From: Anaeromyxobacter sp.
Lineage (GTDB): Bacteria; Myxococcota; Myxococcia; Myxococcales; Anaeromyxobacteraceae
Direction of reading: 5' to 3'
Length of the DNA stretch: 64,000 nt
Assembly (NCBI GenBank): GCA_016718565.1
Contig: JADKCZ010000001.1
Span: forward strand, 1,426,001-1,490,000
The notes beneath the pieces are model-generated. The model had not been told where the DNA came from. It ran no database searches and was given only the letters and a program-made list of their open reading frames with translations. Positions 34,471-42,978 of this stretch are shown piece by piece (position 1 is the stretch's first letter; every line of letters begins with the position of its first letter). The position numbers and the translations under genes are program-made.

Positions 34471-36855
34471 GTGGAGCCCCGACCCCGCCGCGTCCGGCCG
34501 CTGGCCGCCGCCCTGGCCCTCGCCCTGCTGGCGCCGGTGGCCCTGGCCGAGGACGCGCCGCGCGTCGCCGAGGTGGTGGTGGAGGGGAACCGCCGCGTCG
34601 AGGGCGACGCGGTGCGCGCCCTGGTGACCCGCAAGGGCAGCCCGGTGGAGATGGCCCGCCTCGACAACGACCTGCGCGCCCTCATGAAGCTCGGCTTCTT
34701 CGAGGACGTGGTGGTGGAGCTGGCCGGTCCGCCCGAGCGCCCGGTGCTGGTCTACCGGGTGGTGGAGCGGCGCACCGTCAAGGAGGCCACCATCGTCGGC
34801 AACGAGGCCCTCTCCAGCGAGGACCTCAAGGACACCGTCGAGGTGAAGCCCTTCTCGATGCTGGACCCGGTGGCCATCCGCAAGGACGTGAAGAAGATCC
34901 AGGAGAAGTACGTCGAGAAGGGGTACTTCCTGGCCGAGGTGACCTCCCGGGTGGAGCCGCTGCCCGACGACCAGGTGGCGGTGCGCTACCTGGTGGACGA
35001 GAAGGCCAAGGTGGAGGTGCGGGAGATCCGCTTCGTGGGCAACCGCAAGGTGACCAGCGCCACCCTCAAGGCCTCGATGCTGACCCAGGAGGGCAGCCTG
35101 ATGGCGCTGCTCTCCTCCGGCGGCACCTACCGCGAGGACATGTTCCAGCGCGACCTGGCGGTCCTCTCCGGCGTCTACCTGGACCTGGGCTACATCAACG
35201 CCAAGATCGGCAAGCCGGCGGTGGCCCTCTCGCCCGACAAGCGCGGCCTCTTCGTCAGCATCCCGGTGGAGGAGGGCGAGCAGTTCACGGTGGGCAAGCT
35301 GGAGTTCGCCGGCGACCTGATGGGCCAGGAGGGCAAGCTGCGGCTGCTGCTGCAGTCGCGCTCCGGCGAGCTCTTCGCCCGCAGCCGCATCGGCGCCGAC
35401 CTCTTCGCGGTGGGCGACGTCTTCAAGGACCTGGGCTACGCCTACGCCAACGTCACCCCGCTCACCGCCCTGGACCCGGCGCGCCGCATCGTCGACATCA
35501 CCTTCGAGGTGGCGCCCGGCCTGAAGTGCCGCTTCGAGCGCATCGACGTCATCGGCAACGACAAGACCCGCGACAAGGTGGTGCGCCGCGAGCTGCGCAT
35601 CTACGAGGGCGAGACCTTCGGCGGCACGGCCCTCAAGATCTCCAAGGCGCGCGTCACCGCCCTGGGCTTCTTCGAGACGGTGGAGATCACCACCGCCAGG
35701 GGCAGCGCCGAGGACCTGATCGTGGCCACGGTGGAGATCAAGGAGAAGGCCACCGGCTCCTTCCAGCTGGGGGCCGGCTACTCCTCCTACGAGAACTTCA
35801 TCCTGACCGGGCAGATCTCCCAGCAGAACTTCCTGGGCTGGGGCCAGACCCTGTCGCTGCAGATCCAGTGGTCCTCGCTGCGCCAGCTCGGGCAGCTGCA
35901 GTTCGTCGAGCCCTACTTCCTCGACACCAAGTGGACCTTCGCCTTCGACGTCTACGCCACCGAGAGCTTCTACACGACCTTCACGCGCCGGGCGGTGGGC
36001 GGCAACGTCACCTGGGGCTACGAGCTGAACGGCCTGGCGCGCTACTGGCCCTTCGCCCGCCACCTCGAGGACATGCGGGTCTTCGGCACCTACAAGAACG
36101 AGTACGTGGCGGTGGCCGGCACGGCGCTGGCCACCGGCCTGGCCGACTCCATCCGCTCCGGCACCACCAGCTCGCTGACCCTGGCCTGGCAGTGGGACCG
36201 GCGCGACAACCGCATCTTCCCCACCTCCGGCTTCTTCGCCTCGGCCTCGGCGGAGCTGGCCCCGCCGGCGCTGGCCCCCAGCGGCCTCTTCGGCGACCAG
36301 GTCAACCTCTTCACCCGCTACAACGTGGACGTCCGGCTCTACCGCCCGGTCATCTGGGGCCTGGTGGCGCGCGCCAAGCTGACCCTGGGGCTGATCCGCA
36401 GCTGGGACTCCACCGAGAAGCTGCCCATCTCCGAGCTCTTCTACCTGGGCGGCATCAACTCGGTGCGCGGCTACCGCTTCCTCTCCATCTCCCCCACCAC
36501 CCTGGCGCCCTGCAACCCGGCCGACCCGGCCTCCGGGACCTGCGAGGTGGCGGTGGGCGGGAACAAGCAGGCCATCCTCAACCTGGAGCTGGAGTTCCCC
36601 CTGTCCGGCGGCGCCGGCATCAAGGGCGTGGTCTTCGCCGACGCCGGCAACTCCTTCCCGGCCGGCGCGTGGAGCGACCCGGCGGTGCGCTTCTCGCTCT
36701 ACCGGTCGGTGGGCTTCGGCTTCCGCTGGTTCAGCCCCATCGGCCCGCTGCGGTTCGAGTGGGGCATCCCCATCGACCGGCGCAAGGACAAGAACACCGG
36801 CGCCTACATCGACCAGCCGCTCGACTTCCAGTTCACCATCGGCAACTTCTTCTAG
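34471..36855 (+). CDS. bamA: Outer-membrane protein assembly factor BamA
   Basis: About 794-aa Omp85 protein. The signal peptide ends near ALA-ED, followed by five POTRA domains (first VAEVVVEGNRRVEGDAVRA; later units with VREIRFVGNRKV, FTVGKLEFAGDLM and FERIDVIGNDKTRDKVV). The C-terminal 16-stranded barrel has the loop-6 motif VRGYRFLS and ends FQFTIGNFF with a terminal aromatic. It is the core of the beta-barrel insertion machine. GTG at 34420 overlapping the lolD stop is an alternative start, adding 17 non-signal-like residues; I prefer 34471 because it gives a clean signal peptide and fits the promoter. skp and lpx genes follow, as in many Gram-negatives. Confidence 0.95.
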   Translation: MEPRPRRVRPLAAALALALLAPVALAEDAPRVAEVVVEGNRRVEGDAVRALVTRKGSPVEMARLDNDLRALMKLGFFEDVVVELAGPPERPVLVYRVVERRTVKEATIVGNEALSSEDLKDTVEVKPFSMLDPVAIRKDVKKIQEKYVEKGYFLAEVTSRVEPLPDDQVAVRYLVDEKAKVEVREIRFVGNRKVTSATLKASMLTQEGSLMALLSSGGTYREDMFQRDLAVLSGVYLDLGYINAKIGKPAVALSPDKRGLFVSIPVEEGEQFTVGKLEFAGDLMGQEGKLRLLLQSRSGELFARSRIGADLFAVGDVFKDLGYAYANVTPLTALDPARRIVDITFEVAPGLKCRFERIDVIGNDKTRDKVVRRELRIYEGETFGGTALKISKARVTALGFFETVEITTARGSAEDLIVATVEIKEKATGSFQLGAGYSSYENFILTGQISQQNFLGWGQTLSLQIQWSSLRQLGQLQFVEPYFLDTKWTFAFDVYATESFYTTFTRRAVGGNVTWGYELNGLARYWPFARHLEDMRVFGTYKNEYVAVAGTALATGLADSIRSGTTSSLTLAWQWDRRDNRIFPTSGFFASASAELAPPALAPSGLFGDQVNLFTRYNVDVRLYRPVIWGLVARAKLTLGLIRSWDSTEKLPISELFYLGGINSVRGYRFLSISPTTLAPCNPADPASGTCEVAVGGNKQAILNLELEFPLSGGAGIKGVVFADAGNSFPAGAWSDPAVRFSLYRSVGFGFRWFSPIGPLRFEWGIPIDRRKDKNTGAYIDQPLDFQFTIGNFF

Positions 36856-36873
36856 CCGCCCGCAGGAGAGCAC

Positions 36874-37461
36874 ATGCGCACCGTCACCCGCCTCGCCGTC
36901 CTGACCCTGGCCCTCGCCCTGGCCCCCGCCGCCCGCGCCGAGCAGAAGCTCGGCTACGTCGACTTCCAGCGCGCCATCAAGGAGGTGGAGGAGGGCAAGG
37001 CCGCCGGCGCCGCCCTCAAGCGCGACTTCGACGAGAAGCAGAAGCAGCTCAACGGCAAGTCGGAGGAGGTCAAGCGGCTGCAGGAGGAGTTCCAGAAGCA
37101 GGCCGCCCTGCTGACCCCCGAGGCCAAGGCCGCCAAGGGCGCCGAGATCGAGCGCAAGATGATGGAGACGCAGGAGTTCTACGTGAAGCTCCAGCAGGAC
37201 CTCTCCGGCAAGGAGCGCGAGGCCATGCGCCCGCTGGCCGACAAGATGACGGCCATCGTCCGCGAGATCGCCGAGGCCGAGGGCTTCACCATGGTCTTCG
37301 ACCGCGACTCGGCCGGCCTGATCTGGGCGCCCACCTCGCTCGACCTGACCAACGAGCTGATCCGCAAGTACAACGCCAAGTACCCGGCCGGCGCCGCCAA
37401 GAAGGCCGACGGCGCCGCCAAGAAGGCCGACGCCCCCAAGGCCGACGCCCCCAAGAAGTAG
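36874..37461 (+). CDS. skp: Periplasmic chaperone Skp/OmpH
   Basis: 195-aa protein: signal peptide (ARA-E cleavage near residue 22), then the Skp start motif KLGYVDFQRAIKEVEEGK. A long coiled-coil arm (about 45-130) rich in Lys/Glu returns to the beta-core (GFTMVFDRDSAGLIWAPTSLDLT). It holds unfolded outer-membrane proteins on the way to BamA. The last ~25 residues are Lys/Ala/Asp repeats (AAKKADG, APKADAPKK), absent from most Skp proteins. AGGAG precedes the ATG. Standard bamA-skp-lpxD order. Confidence 0.93.
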   Translation: MRTVTRLAVLTLALALAPAARAEQKLGYVDFQRAIKEVEEGKAAGAALKRDFDEKQKQLNGKSEEVKRLQEEFQKQAALLTPEAKAAKGAEIERKMMETQEFYVKLQQDLSGKEREAMRPLADKMTAIVREIAEAEGFTMVFDRDSAGLIWAPTSLDLTNELIRKYNAKYPAGAAKKADGAAKKADAPKADAPKK

Positions 37462-37468
37462 GGCCGCC

Positions 37469-38524
37469 ATGACCACCCGGACGCTGGGCGAGCTCGCGGC
37501 CCTGGTCGGCGGGCAGGTGGAGGGGGACGCCGGGCTGGCCCTGGCCGGCGTGGCGCCGCTGGAGGAGGCCGGCCCCGGGCAGCTCTCCTTCTTCGCCAAC
37601 AAGAAGTACCGGGCCGCCTTCGAGGCCTCGCGGGCCGGCGCGGTGGTGGTGGAGGCGGCCGAGGTGGTGCCGCCAGGCCGCACCGTGCTGCGCGCCCCGT
37701 CGGCCTACCTGGCCTTCGCCCGCCTCTCCAGCCTCTTCCACCCGCCGGCGCCGCCGCTGGCCGGGATCTCGCCGCAGGCCGCCGTCGACCCCACCGCCGC
37801 GGTGGACCCCACCGCCCAGGTCGGGCCGCTGGTCTCCATCGGCCCCGGCGCGGTGGTGGGCCCCCGCAGCGTGCTGCACCCCGGCGTCCAGCTGGGCGCC
37901 GGCGCGCGGGTGGGCGCCGACTGCCTGCTCTACCAGAACGTGGTGGTGCGCGAGCGCTGCGTGCTGGGCGACCGGGTGGCGCTGCAGCCCGGCTGCGTCA
38001 TCGGCTCGGACGGCTTCGGCTACGCGCTCGACCTGGAGGGCGAGGGGCGCGGCCCGCGCCACTTCAAGGTGCCGCAGGCGGGCATCGTGGTCATCGAGGA
38101 CGACGTCGAGATCGGGGCCAACGCCTGCGTCGACCGCGCCACCCTGGGCGTCACCCGGATCTGCCGCGGCGCCAAGATCGACAACCTGGTGCAGGTGGCC
38201 CACAACGTGGTGGTGGGGCCGCTCTCCATCCTGGCCTCGCAGGTGGGCATCTCCGGCTCCACCAAGCTCGGCATGGGGGTGGTGTGCTGGGGCCAGGCCG
38301 GCCTGATCGGCCACCTCAGCATCGGCGACCGCGCCAACATCGCGGCCCAGGCCGGGGTGGCGGGCGACGTCGGCCCGGGCGAGCGGGTGGCCGGCTCGCC
38401 CGCCAGGAGCGACGTGGCCTGGGCCCGCAACTCGGCGGTCTTCGATCGCCTCACCGAGATGCGCCGGGAGCTCAAGGCGCTCCAGAAGCAGGTCGCCGCC
38501 CTCCAGAAGGAGCAGACCCCATGA
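37469..38524 (+). CDS. lpxD: UDP-3-O-(3-hydroxyacyl)glucosamine N-acyltransferase
   Basis: 351-aa lipid A enzyme adding the second 3-hydroxyacyl chain (from acyl-ACP) to UDP-3-O-acyl-GlcN. The N-terminal uridine-binding domain (1-100: TLGELAALVGGQVEGD) precedes a left-handed beta-helix of hexapeptide repeats (about 105-300). The catalytic His lies in QVAHNVVVG. A C-terminal helix (EMRRELKALQKQVAALQK) closes the trimer. The stop overlaps the fabZ ATG by four bases. Confidence 0.96.
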   Translation: MTTRTLGELAALVGGQVEGDAGLALAGVAPLEEAGPGQLSFFANKKYRAAFEASRAGAVVVEAAEVVPPGRTVLRAPSAYLAFARLSSLFHPPAPPLAGISPQAAVDPTAAVDPTAQVGPLVSIGPGAVVGPRSVLHPGVQLGAGARVGADCLLYQNVVVRERCVLGDRVALQPGCVIGSDGFGYALDLEGEGRGPRHFKVPQAGIVVIEDDVEIGANACVDRATLGVTRICRGAKIDNLVQVAHNVVVGPLSILASQVGISGSTKLGMGVVCWGQAGLIGHLSIGDRANIAAQAGVAGDVGPGERVAGSPARSDVAWARNSAVFDRLTEMRRELKALQKQVAALQKEQTP

Positions 38525-39000
38525 GCACCGATCCGAAGCACGTCCTCGACATCGAGGGCATCCAGCGCCTGCTGCCGCACCGACCGCCCTTCCTGCTGGT
38601 GGACCGGGTGGTGGCCTTCGAGAAGGACACCTCGCTGACCGCCCTGAAGGGCGTGACCATGAACGAGCCGTTCTTCGCCGGCCACTTCCCCGGGCACCCG
38701 GTCATGCCGGGCGTGCTCATCCTGGAGGCGCTGGCCCAGGCGGCGGCGCTGCTGGCCTGCCTGTCGCTGCCCCCCGAGAAGCTCGGCAACACCGTCACCT
38801 ACCTGATGGGCATCGACGGCGCCCGCTTCCGCCGGCCGGTGGTGCCGGGCGATCGGCTGGAGCTCAAGGTGGTGTGCACCAGGCAGAAGGGCATGGTCTG
38901 GAAGCAGACCGGCACCGCGCTGGTGGACGGCCAGGTGGTGGCCGAGGCCGACTTCATGGCCATGCTGGCCGACAAGGACAAGGGCGCCGCGCCCGTCTAG
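38521..39000 (+). CDS. fabZ: 3-hydroxyacyl-ACP dehydratase FabZ
   Basis: 159-aa hot-dog-fold dehydratase of type II fatty-acid synthesis. The N-terminal LLPHRPPFLLVDRV and the catalytic HFPGHPVMPGVLILEALAQ (His and later Glu) are intact. It competes with LpxA/LpxD for 3-hydroxyacyl-ACP, which explains its constant place between lpxD and lpxA. ATG overlaps the lpxD stop (ATGA). Confidence 0.96.
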   Translation: MSTDPKHVLDIEGIQRLLPHRPPFLLVDRVVAFEKDTSLTALKGVTMNEPFFAGHFPGHPVMPGVLILEALAQAAALLACLSLPPEKLGNTVTYLMGIDGARFRRPVVPGDRLELKVVCTRQKGMVWKQTGTALVDGQVVAEADFMAMLADKDKGAAPV

Positions 39001-39022
39001 CGGCAGAGAGAGGAGCCAGCCG

Positions 39023-39796
39023 ATGGCCATCCACCCCACCGCCGTCGTCGAGCCCGGCGCGCAGGTCGACCCCTCCTGCGAGATCGGCCCGTTCGCCTAC
39101 GTCGGCCCCCACGTGGTCATGGGGCCCGGCTGCCAGGTGCGCCCGCACGGGGTGGTCACCGGCCACACCACCCTGGGGGCCCGCAACCAGGTCTTCTCCC
39201 ACGCCACCATCGGGGAGATCCCGCAGGACCTGAAGTACGCCGGCGAGCCGACCCGCACCGTCATCGGCGACGACAACGTCTTCCGCGAGTGCGCCACGGT
39301 GCACGCCGGCACGGTGCAGGACCGCGGCGAGACCCGCATCGGCAACCGCTGCCTCTTCATGGCCACCGCCCACGTGGCCCACGACTGCGTCATCGGCGAC
39401 CGGGCCATCATCGCCAACTGCGTCGGCCTGGCCGGCCACGTGGTGCTGGAGGAGGACATCCACTTCGGCGGCCTGGCCGGGGCCCACCAGTTCGTCAAGG
39501 TGGGGCGGCTGGCCTTCGTGGGCGGCATGTGCGGCGTGGTCATGGACGTGGCGCCCTACACCATCGTCAACGGCAGCCGCGCCGAGGTGGTGGGCCTCAA
39601 CACCGTCGGGATGCAGCGCGCCGGCATGACCGAGGCGCAGGTGGCCCGGGTGAAGGCGGCCTTCAAGACCTTCTTCCGCTCCAACCTGCAGGCCGAGGAG
39701 GCGCTGGCCCGGCTGGAGGGCGAGCTGGGAGCCCACCCCGAGGTGGCCCACTTCATCGCCTTCGTGAAGGCCTCCAAGCGCGGCGTCACCCGCTAG
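39023..39796 (+). CDS. lpxA: UDP-N-acetylglucosamine O-acyltransferase
   Basis: 257-aa first enzyme of lipid A synthesis. It starts with hexapeptide repeats at once (IHPTAVVEPGAQVDPSCEIG). The catalytic His lies in TAHVAHDCVIGD, the substrate loop in GGLAGAHQFVKVGRLAFVGG, and the C-terminal helical domain covers about 190-257. Length fits the family. GAGAGGAG precedes the ATG. Two bases separate its stop from the lpxI start. Confidence 0.96.
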   Translation: MAIHPTAVVEPGAQVDPSCEIGPFAYVGPHVVMGPGCQVRPHGVVTGHTTLGARNQVFSHATIGEIPQDLKYAGEPTRTVIGDDNVFRECATVHAGTVQDRGETRIGNRCLFMATAHVAHDCVIGDRAIIANCVGLAGHVVLEEDIHFGGLAGAHQFVKVGRLAFVGGMCGVVMDVAPYTIVNGSRAEVVGLNTVGMQRAGMTEAQVARVKAAFKTFFRSNLQAEEALARLEGELGAHPEVAHFIAFVKASKRGVTR

Positions 39797-39798
39797 GC

Positions 39799-40602
39799 AT
39801 GGCCACCATCGGGCTCATCGCCGGGGCGGGCGGCTTCCCGCTGCTCTTCGCGGCGGGCGCGCGCCGGGCCGGCCACCGGGTGGTGGCCACCGGCTTCGTC
39901 AACTCCACCGACCCGGCGCTGGAGCGGGCCGTGGACGCCTTCACCTGGGTGAAGCTGGGCCAGTTCGGGCGGGTCATCGAGGCCCTCAAGGCCGGCGGCG
40001 CCACCAGCTCGGTGATGCTGGGCGGGGTCACCAAGAAGCGCTTCTTCATCGACGTGCTGCCCGACGCCGTGGGGCTGCAGATGATGGCCCGGGCCGCCGT
40101 CCGCACCGACGACAGCCTGCTGCGGGCCGGGGCCGCCATCCTGGAGGAGCACGGGCTGCCGGTGGTCGACCCCACGCCCTTCCTCTCCGACGCGCTGGCG
40201 CCCCTGGGCGTCATGGGGCGCCAGCAGCCCACCGAGGCCGAGCAGGCCGACGCCGCCTACGGCCTGGAGCTGGCGCGCGCCATCGGCCGGCTCGACCTGG
40301 GGCAGACCGTGGTGGTGAAGGAGCGCTGCGCCGTGGCGGTGGAGGCGCTGGAGGGCACCGACGCCTGCATCCGGCGCGGCGGCGAGCTGGGCGGCAAGGG
40401 CACGGTGGTGGCCAAGGCCGTCAAGCCGCAGCAGGACCGCCGCCTCGACCTGCCGGCCATCGGCCCGCGCACCATCGCCACCATGAAGGAGGCCGGCTGC
40501 CGGGTGCTGGTGGTGGAGGCCGGGGGCACGCTGGTGATGGACCGCGAGGAGCTGGTGCGCCTGGCCGACAGGGCCGGCATCGTGGTCCTCGGGCTGGCCT
40601 GA
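39799..40602 (+). CDS. lpxI: UDP-2,3-diacylglucosamine pyrophosphatase LpxI
   Basis: 267-aa LpxI (formerly DUF1009), which hydrolyses UDP-2,3-diacylglucosamine to lipid X in organisms without LpxH. N-terminal nucleotide-binding-like IGLIAGAGGFPLLFA; central KLGQFGRVIEALKAGGAT; C-terminal catalytic block VVVKERCAVAVEALEGTDACIRR and KPQQDRRLDLPAIGPRTI with conserved acidic and basic residues. It follows lpxA by two bases; lpxB is not seen in the window. Confidence 0.94.
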   Translation: MATIGLIAGAGGFPLLFAAGARRAGHRVVATGFVNSTDPALERAVDAFTWVKLGQFGRVIEALKAGGATSSVMLGGVTKKRFFIDVLPDAVGLQMMARAAVRTDDSLLRAGAAILEEHGLPVVDPTPFLSDALAPLGVMGRQQPTEAEQADAAYGLELARAIGRLDLGQTVVVKERCAVAVEALEGTDACIRRGGELGGKGTVVAKAVKPQQDRRLDLPAIGPRTIATMKEAGCRVLVVEAGGTLVMDREELVRLADRAGIVVLGLA

Positions 40603-40603
40603 C

Positions 40604-40903
40604 GTGCCGGCCTGGCTGCGCCAGGAGGCCGCCGGGGTGGCCCTGGAGGTGCTGGTGCAGCCGCGCGCCTCGCGCACCCGGGTGGTCGGCGTTCACGACG
40701 GCCGGCTCAAGGTGCAGCTGGCGGCGCCGCCGGTGGACGGCGAGGCCAACGCCGCGCTGGTGGCGTTCCTGGCCGGGGCCCTCGGCGTCCGCAGGGCCGA
40801 CGTGACCATCACCCGCGGCGAGACCGGGCGGAGGAAGACGGTGCGGGTGGCGGGGACGACCGCCGCTCAGGTCGAGGGCGCGCTGGCCGCCGGCGCGCCC
40901 TGA
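40604..40903 (+). CDS. DUF167 / YggU-family protein
   Basis: 99-aa protein of the conserved YggU family (structure known, function not). Signature QPRASRTRVVG, then LKVQLAAPPVDGEANAALVAFLA and VTITRGETGRRKTVRV. GTG start two bases after the lpxI stop. Its last 37 bp overlap the convergent CPBP-family gene. Confidence 0.88.
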   Translation: MPAWLRQEAAGVALEVLVQPRASRTRVVGVHDGRLKVQLAAPPVDGEANAALVAFLAGALGVRRADVTITRGETGRRKTVRVAGTTAAQVEGALAAGAP

Positions 40904-41790
40904 AGCGAGGCCGGCCCGCGGGCCAGCGCCCGCCCGAGCGCCCCGCTGGCCCAGAGCCCGGCCACCAGCAGCGCCAGCACCCCCAGCCCCACCGGGCTCC
41001 AGGGCTGGCCCGAGACCGCCGGGTCCACGCCCTCCAGCAGGGCCGGCGCCAGGCCGCCGGCGGCCATCAGCCCGCCGTGCGCCAGGGTGGCGGGCAGGAT
41101 GCTGCCGGAGGCGAAGGTGAGCCAGGCCAGCACCACCCCCATGAGCCCGCCGAAGAGGGTGAAGAGCAGGATGCCCAGGGCCGGGTGGCCCGGGTAGCCG
41201 AAGCCGCCGAAGGCGATGAGCGGCGCGTACCAGGCGCCCCAGGCCAGGCCGTGCAGCAGGACGCCGCGCCGCGGCCCCAGGGCCTGCACCAGCCGGGGCA
41301 GCAGGTAGCCACGCCAGCCCAGCTCCTGGCCGAAGGCGAAGACGGGGTAGAGCGCCAGCATGGCCAGGCCCTGCACGCCGAGCGCGGCGGCCGGGGAGGG
41401 GGTGGTGGCGGCGCCCCCGGCGGCCAGCGTGGCGCGCAGCTGGGCCAGGCCCAGGTCGGGGGCGTTGAGCGGCAGCGAGGCGGCCATGGTGAGGGCCACC
41501 AGCAGCGGCGCCGTGAGCCAGCCGGCCGCCAGCCAGCGCGTCGCCGGGAGCCTGAGGCCCGCGTCGCCGAAGCCCTGGTGCTCCACGGCGCTGCGCGCCA
41601 GCCAGGTGGCCACCGCCAGCGGCACCGCCAGGGCCGGGGCCGAGGCCGCCAGCAGCGGCAGGAGCTCCGGCGCGGCCTGGCCCGCCCCGGCCGCCTGCGC
41701 CACCTGCACCTGCACGAACCAGCCGAGGGCGTAGGCCACGGCCAGGAAGACGGTGAGCGCGGCGTTGCGGCGGGCGGGGTCGAGCGGCAT
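40867..41790 (-). CDS. CPBP-family membrane protein (Rce1/CAAX-protease-like), active site altered
   Basis: 307-aa protein with about eight membrane helices and the CPBP/ABI fold. Motif 1, normally EExxxR, reads QELGWR (Q155, E156, R160). Motif 2, normally ending WH, reads GAWYAP (Y188 for His). Motif 3 has AHGGL but no clear Asn. The glutamate/histidine set of intramembrane proteases is thus incomplete, so proteolysis is doubtful and a non-catalytic membrane role is possible. Start ATG at 41790; the frame runs on upstream but without supporting features. Overlaps the DUF167 gene tail by 37 bp, convergent. Confidence 0.8.
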   Translation of the reverse strand: MPLDPARRNAALTVFLAVAYALGWFVQVQVAQAAGAGQAAPELLPLLAASAPALAVPLAVATWLARSAVEHQGFGDAGLRLPATRWLAAGWLTAPLLVALTMAASLPLNAPDLGLAQLRATLAAGGAATTPSPAAALGVQGLAMLALYPVFAFGQELGWRGYLLPRLVQALGPRRGVLLHGLAWGAWYAPLIAFGGFGYPGHPALGILLFTLFGGLMGVVLAWLTFASGSILPATLAHGGLMAAGGLAPALLEGVDPAVSGQPWSPVGLGVLALLVAGLWASGALGRALARGPASLQGAPAASAPST

Positions 41791-41920
41791 GGCGGCGCAC
41801 CCTAGCGCGCGGGGGCGGCGGGCGTCACCCGCGGCAAGCGGACGTTCACCCACCCCCGGCCGGACCGGGGCGTCGCCGGGGGTTTCCTTCGGCCGATCAT
41901 CGACTAAGATGCGCCTCCCC

Positions 41921-42970
41921 ATGCGCCTCGAAAACACCCGCTTCCTCGACGCCTGCCTCCGCCGCCCCGTGGACCGCCTGCCCGTCTGGATGATGCGCCA
42001 GGCCGGCCGCTACCAGGCCAGCTACCGCGCCGTCCGCGGCGAGGTGGGCTTCCTCGAGCTGTGCCGCTCGCCGGAGCTCATCGCCAGGGTCACCTGCGCC
42101 CCCATCGACGAGTTCGGCTTCGACGCCGCCATCCTCTTCTCGGACATCCTGGTGCACCTGCCGGCCATGGGCCTGCAGCTCACCTTCGAGAAGGGCGAGA
42201 AGGGCAAGGGCGACGGCGGCCCCAAGATCGCCAACCCGGTCCGCACCCGCGCCGACATCGACCTGCTGACGGTGCCGGAGCCGCGCCGCGACCTGGGCTA
42301 CGTGCTCGACGGCGTCCGGGCCATCAACGCCGGCCTGCGCGGGCGGGTGCCGCTCATCGGCTTCGTGGGCGGCCCCTTCACGGTGGCCAGCTACGCGGTG
42401 GAGGGTGGCAGCCAGGGCTTCACCCGCCTCAAGACCCTGCTCTACGCCGACCCGGCCGCGGCCCACGCCCTCTTCGAGAAGCTGACCCAGGCGGCCATCG
42501 TGCAGATCCAGGCCCAGATCGCCGAGGGCTGCCACGCCGCCCAGATCTTCGAGAGCTGGCTCGGCGAGCTCGACCGGGAGGACCTGGAGCGGTTCTCCTT
42601 CCCCTACCTGGTGCGCCTCGCCGAGGCGGTCAAGAAGACCGGGGTGCCGTCCATCTTCTTCGCCACCGGCACCTCGGCGCACCTGGAGCGCATCGCCCAG
42701 CTGGGCTTCGACGTGGTGTCGGTGGACTGGCGCATCCCCATCGACGACGCCCGCCGGCGCGCCCCGGGCGTGGCCATCCAGGGCAACCTCGACTCGACCG
42801 TGCTGCTGGGCCCCAGGGAGGCCGGGGTGCAGAAGGCCCTGGGCATCTGCCAGGCGGCCGGGCCGGCGCCCGGCTACATCTTCAACCTGGGCCACGGCAT
42901 CCAGGTGGGGACGCCCGAGGCCAACGTGAAGGCCGTGGTGGAGGCCGTGCAGGCCTTCACCTGGAAGTGA
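41921..42970 (+). CDS. hemE: Uroporphyrinogen decarboxylase
   Basis: 349-aa haem-pathway enzyme converting uroporphyrinogen III to coproporphyrinogen III. N-terminal MMRQAGRY loop and catalytic Asp in FSDILVHLPAMGL; conserved GFVGGPFTVASY, SIFFATGTSAHL, SVDWRIPID and NLGHGI. The ATG at 41921 is favoured over 41909 because TAAGAT (41905-41910) lies 10 nt upstream and overlaps the earlier ATG. First of a hemE-hemN-hemH cluster. Confidence 0.95.
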   Translation: MRLENTRFLDACLRRPVDRLPVWMMRQAGRYQASYRAVRGEVGFLELCRSPELIARVTCAPIDEFGFDAAILFSDILVHLPAMGLQLTFEKGEKGKGDGGPKIANPVRTRADIDLLTVPEPRRDLGYVLDGVRAINAGLRGRVPLIGFVGGPFTVASYAVEGGSQGFTRLKTLLYADPAAAHALFEKLTQAAIVQIQAQIAEGCHAAQIFESWLGELDREDLERFSFPYLVRLAEAVKKTGVPSIFFATGTSAHLERIAQLGFDVVSVDWRIPIDDARRRAPGVAIQGNLDSTVLLGPREAGVQKALGICQAAGPAPGYIFNLGHGIQVGTPEANVKAVVEAVQAFTWK

Positions 42971-42978
42971 GGCGCACC

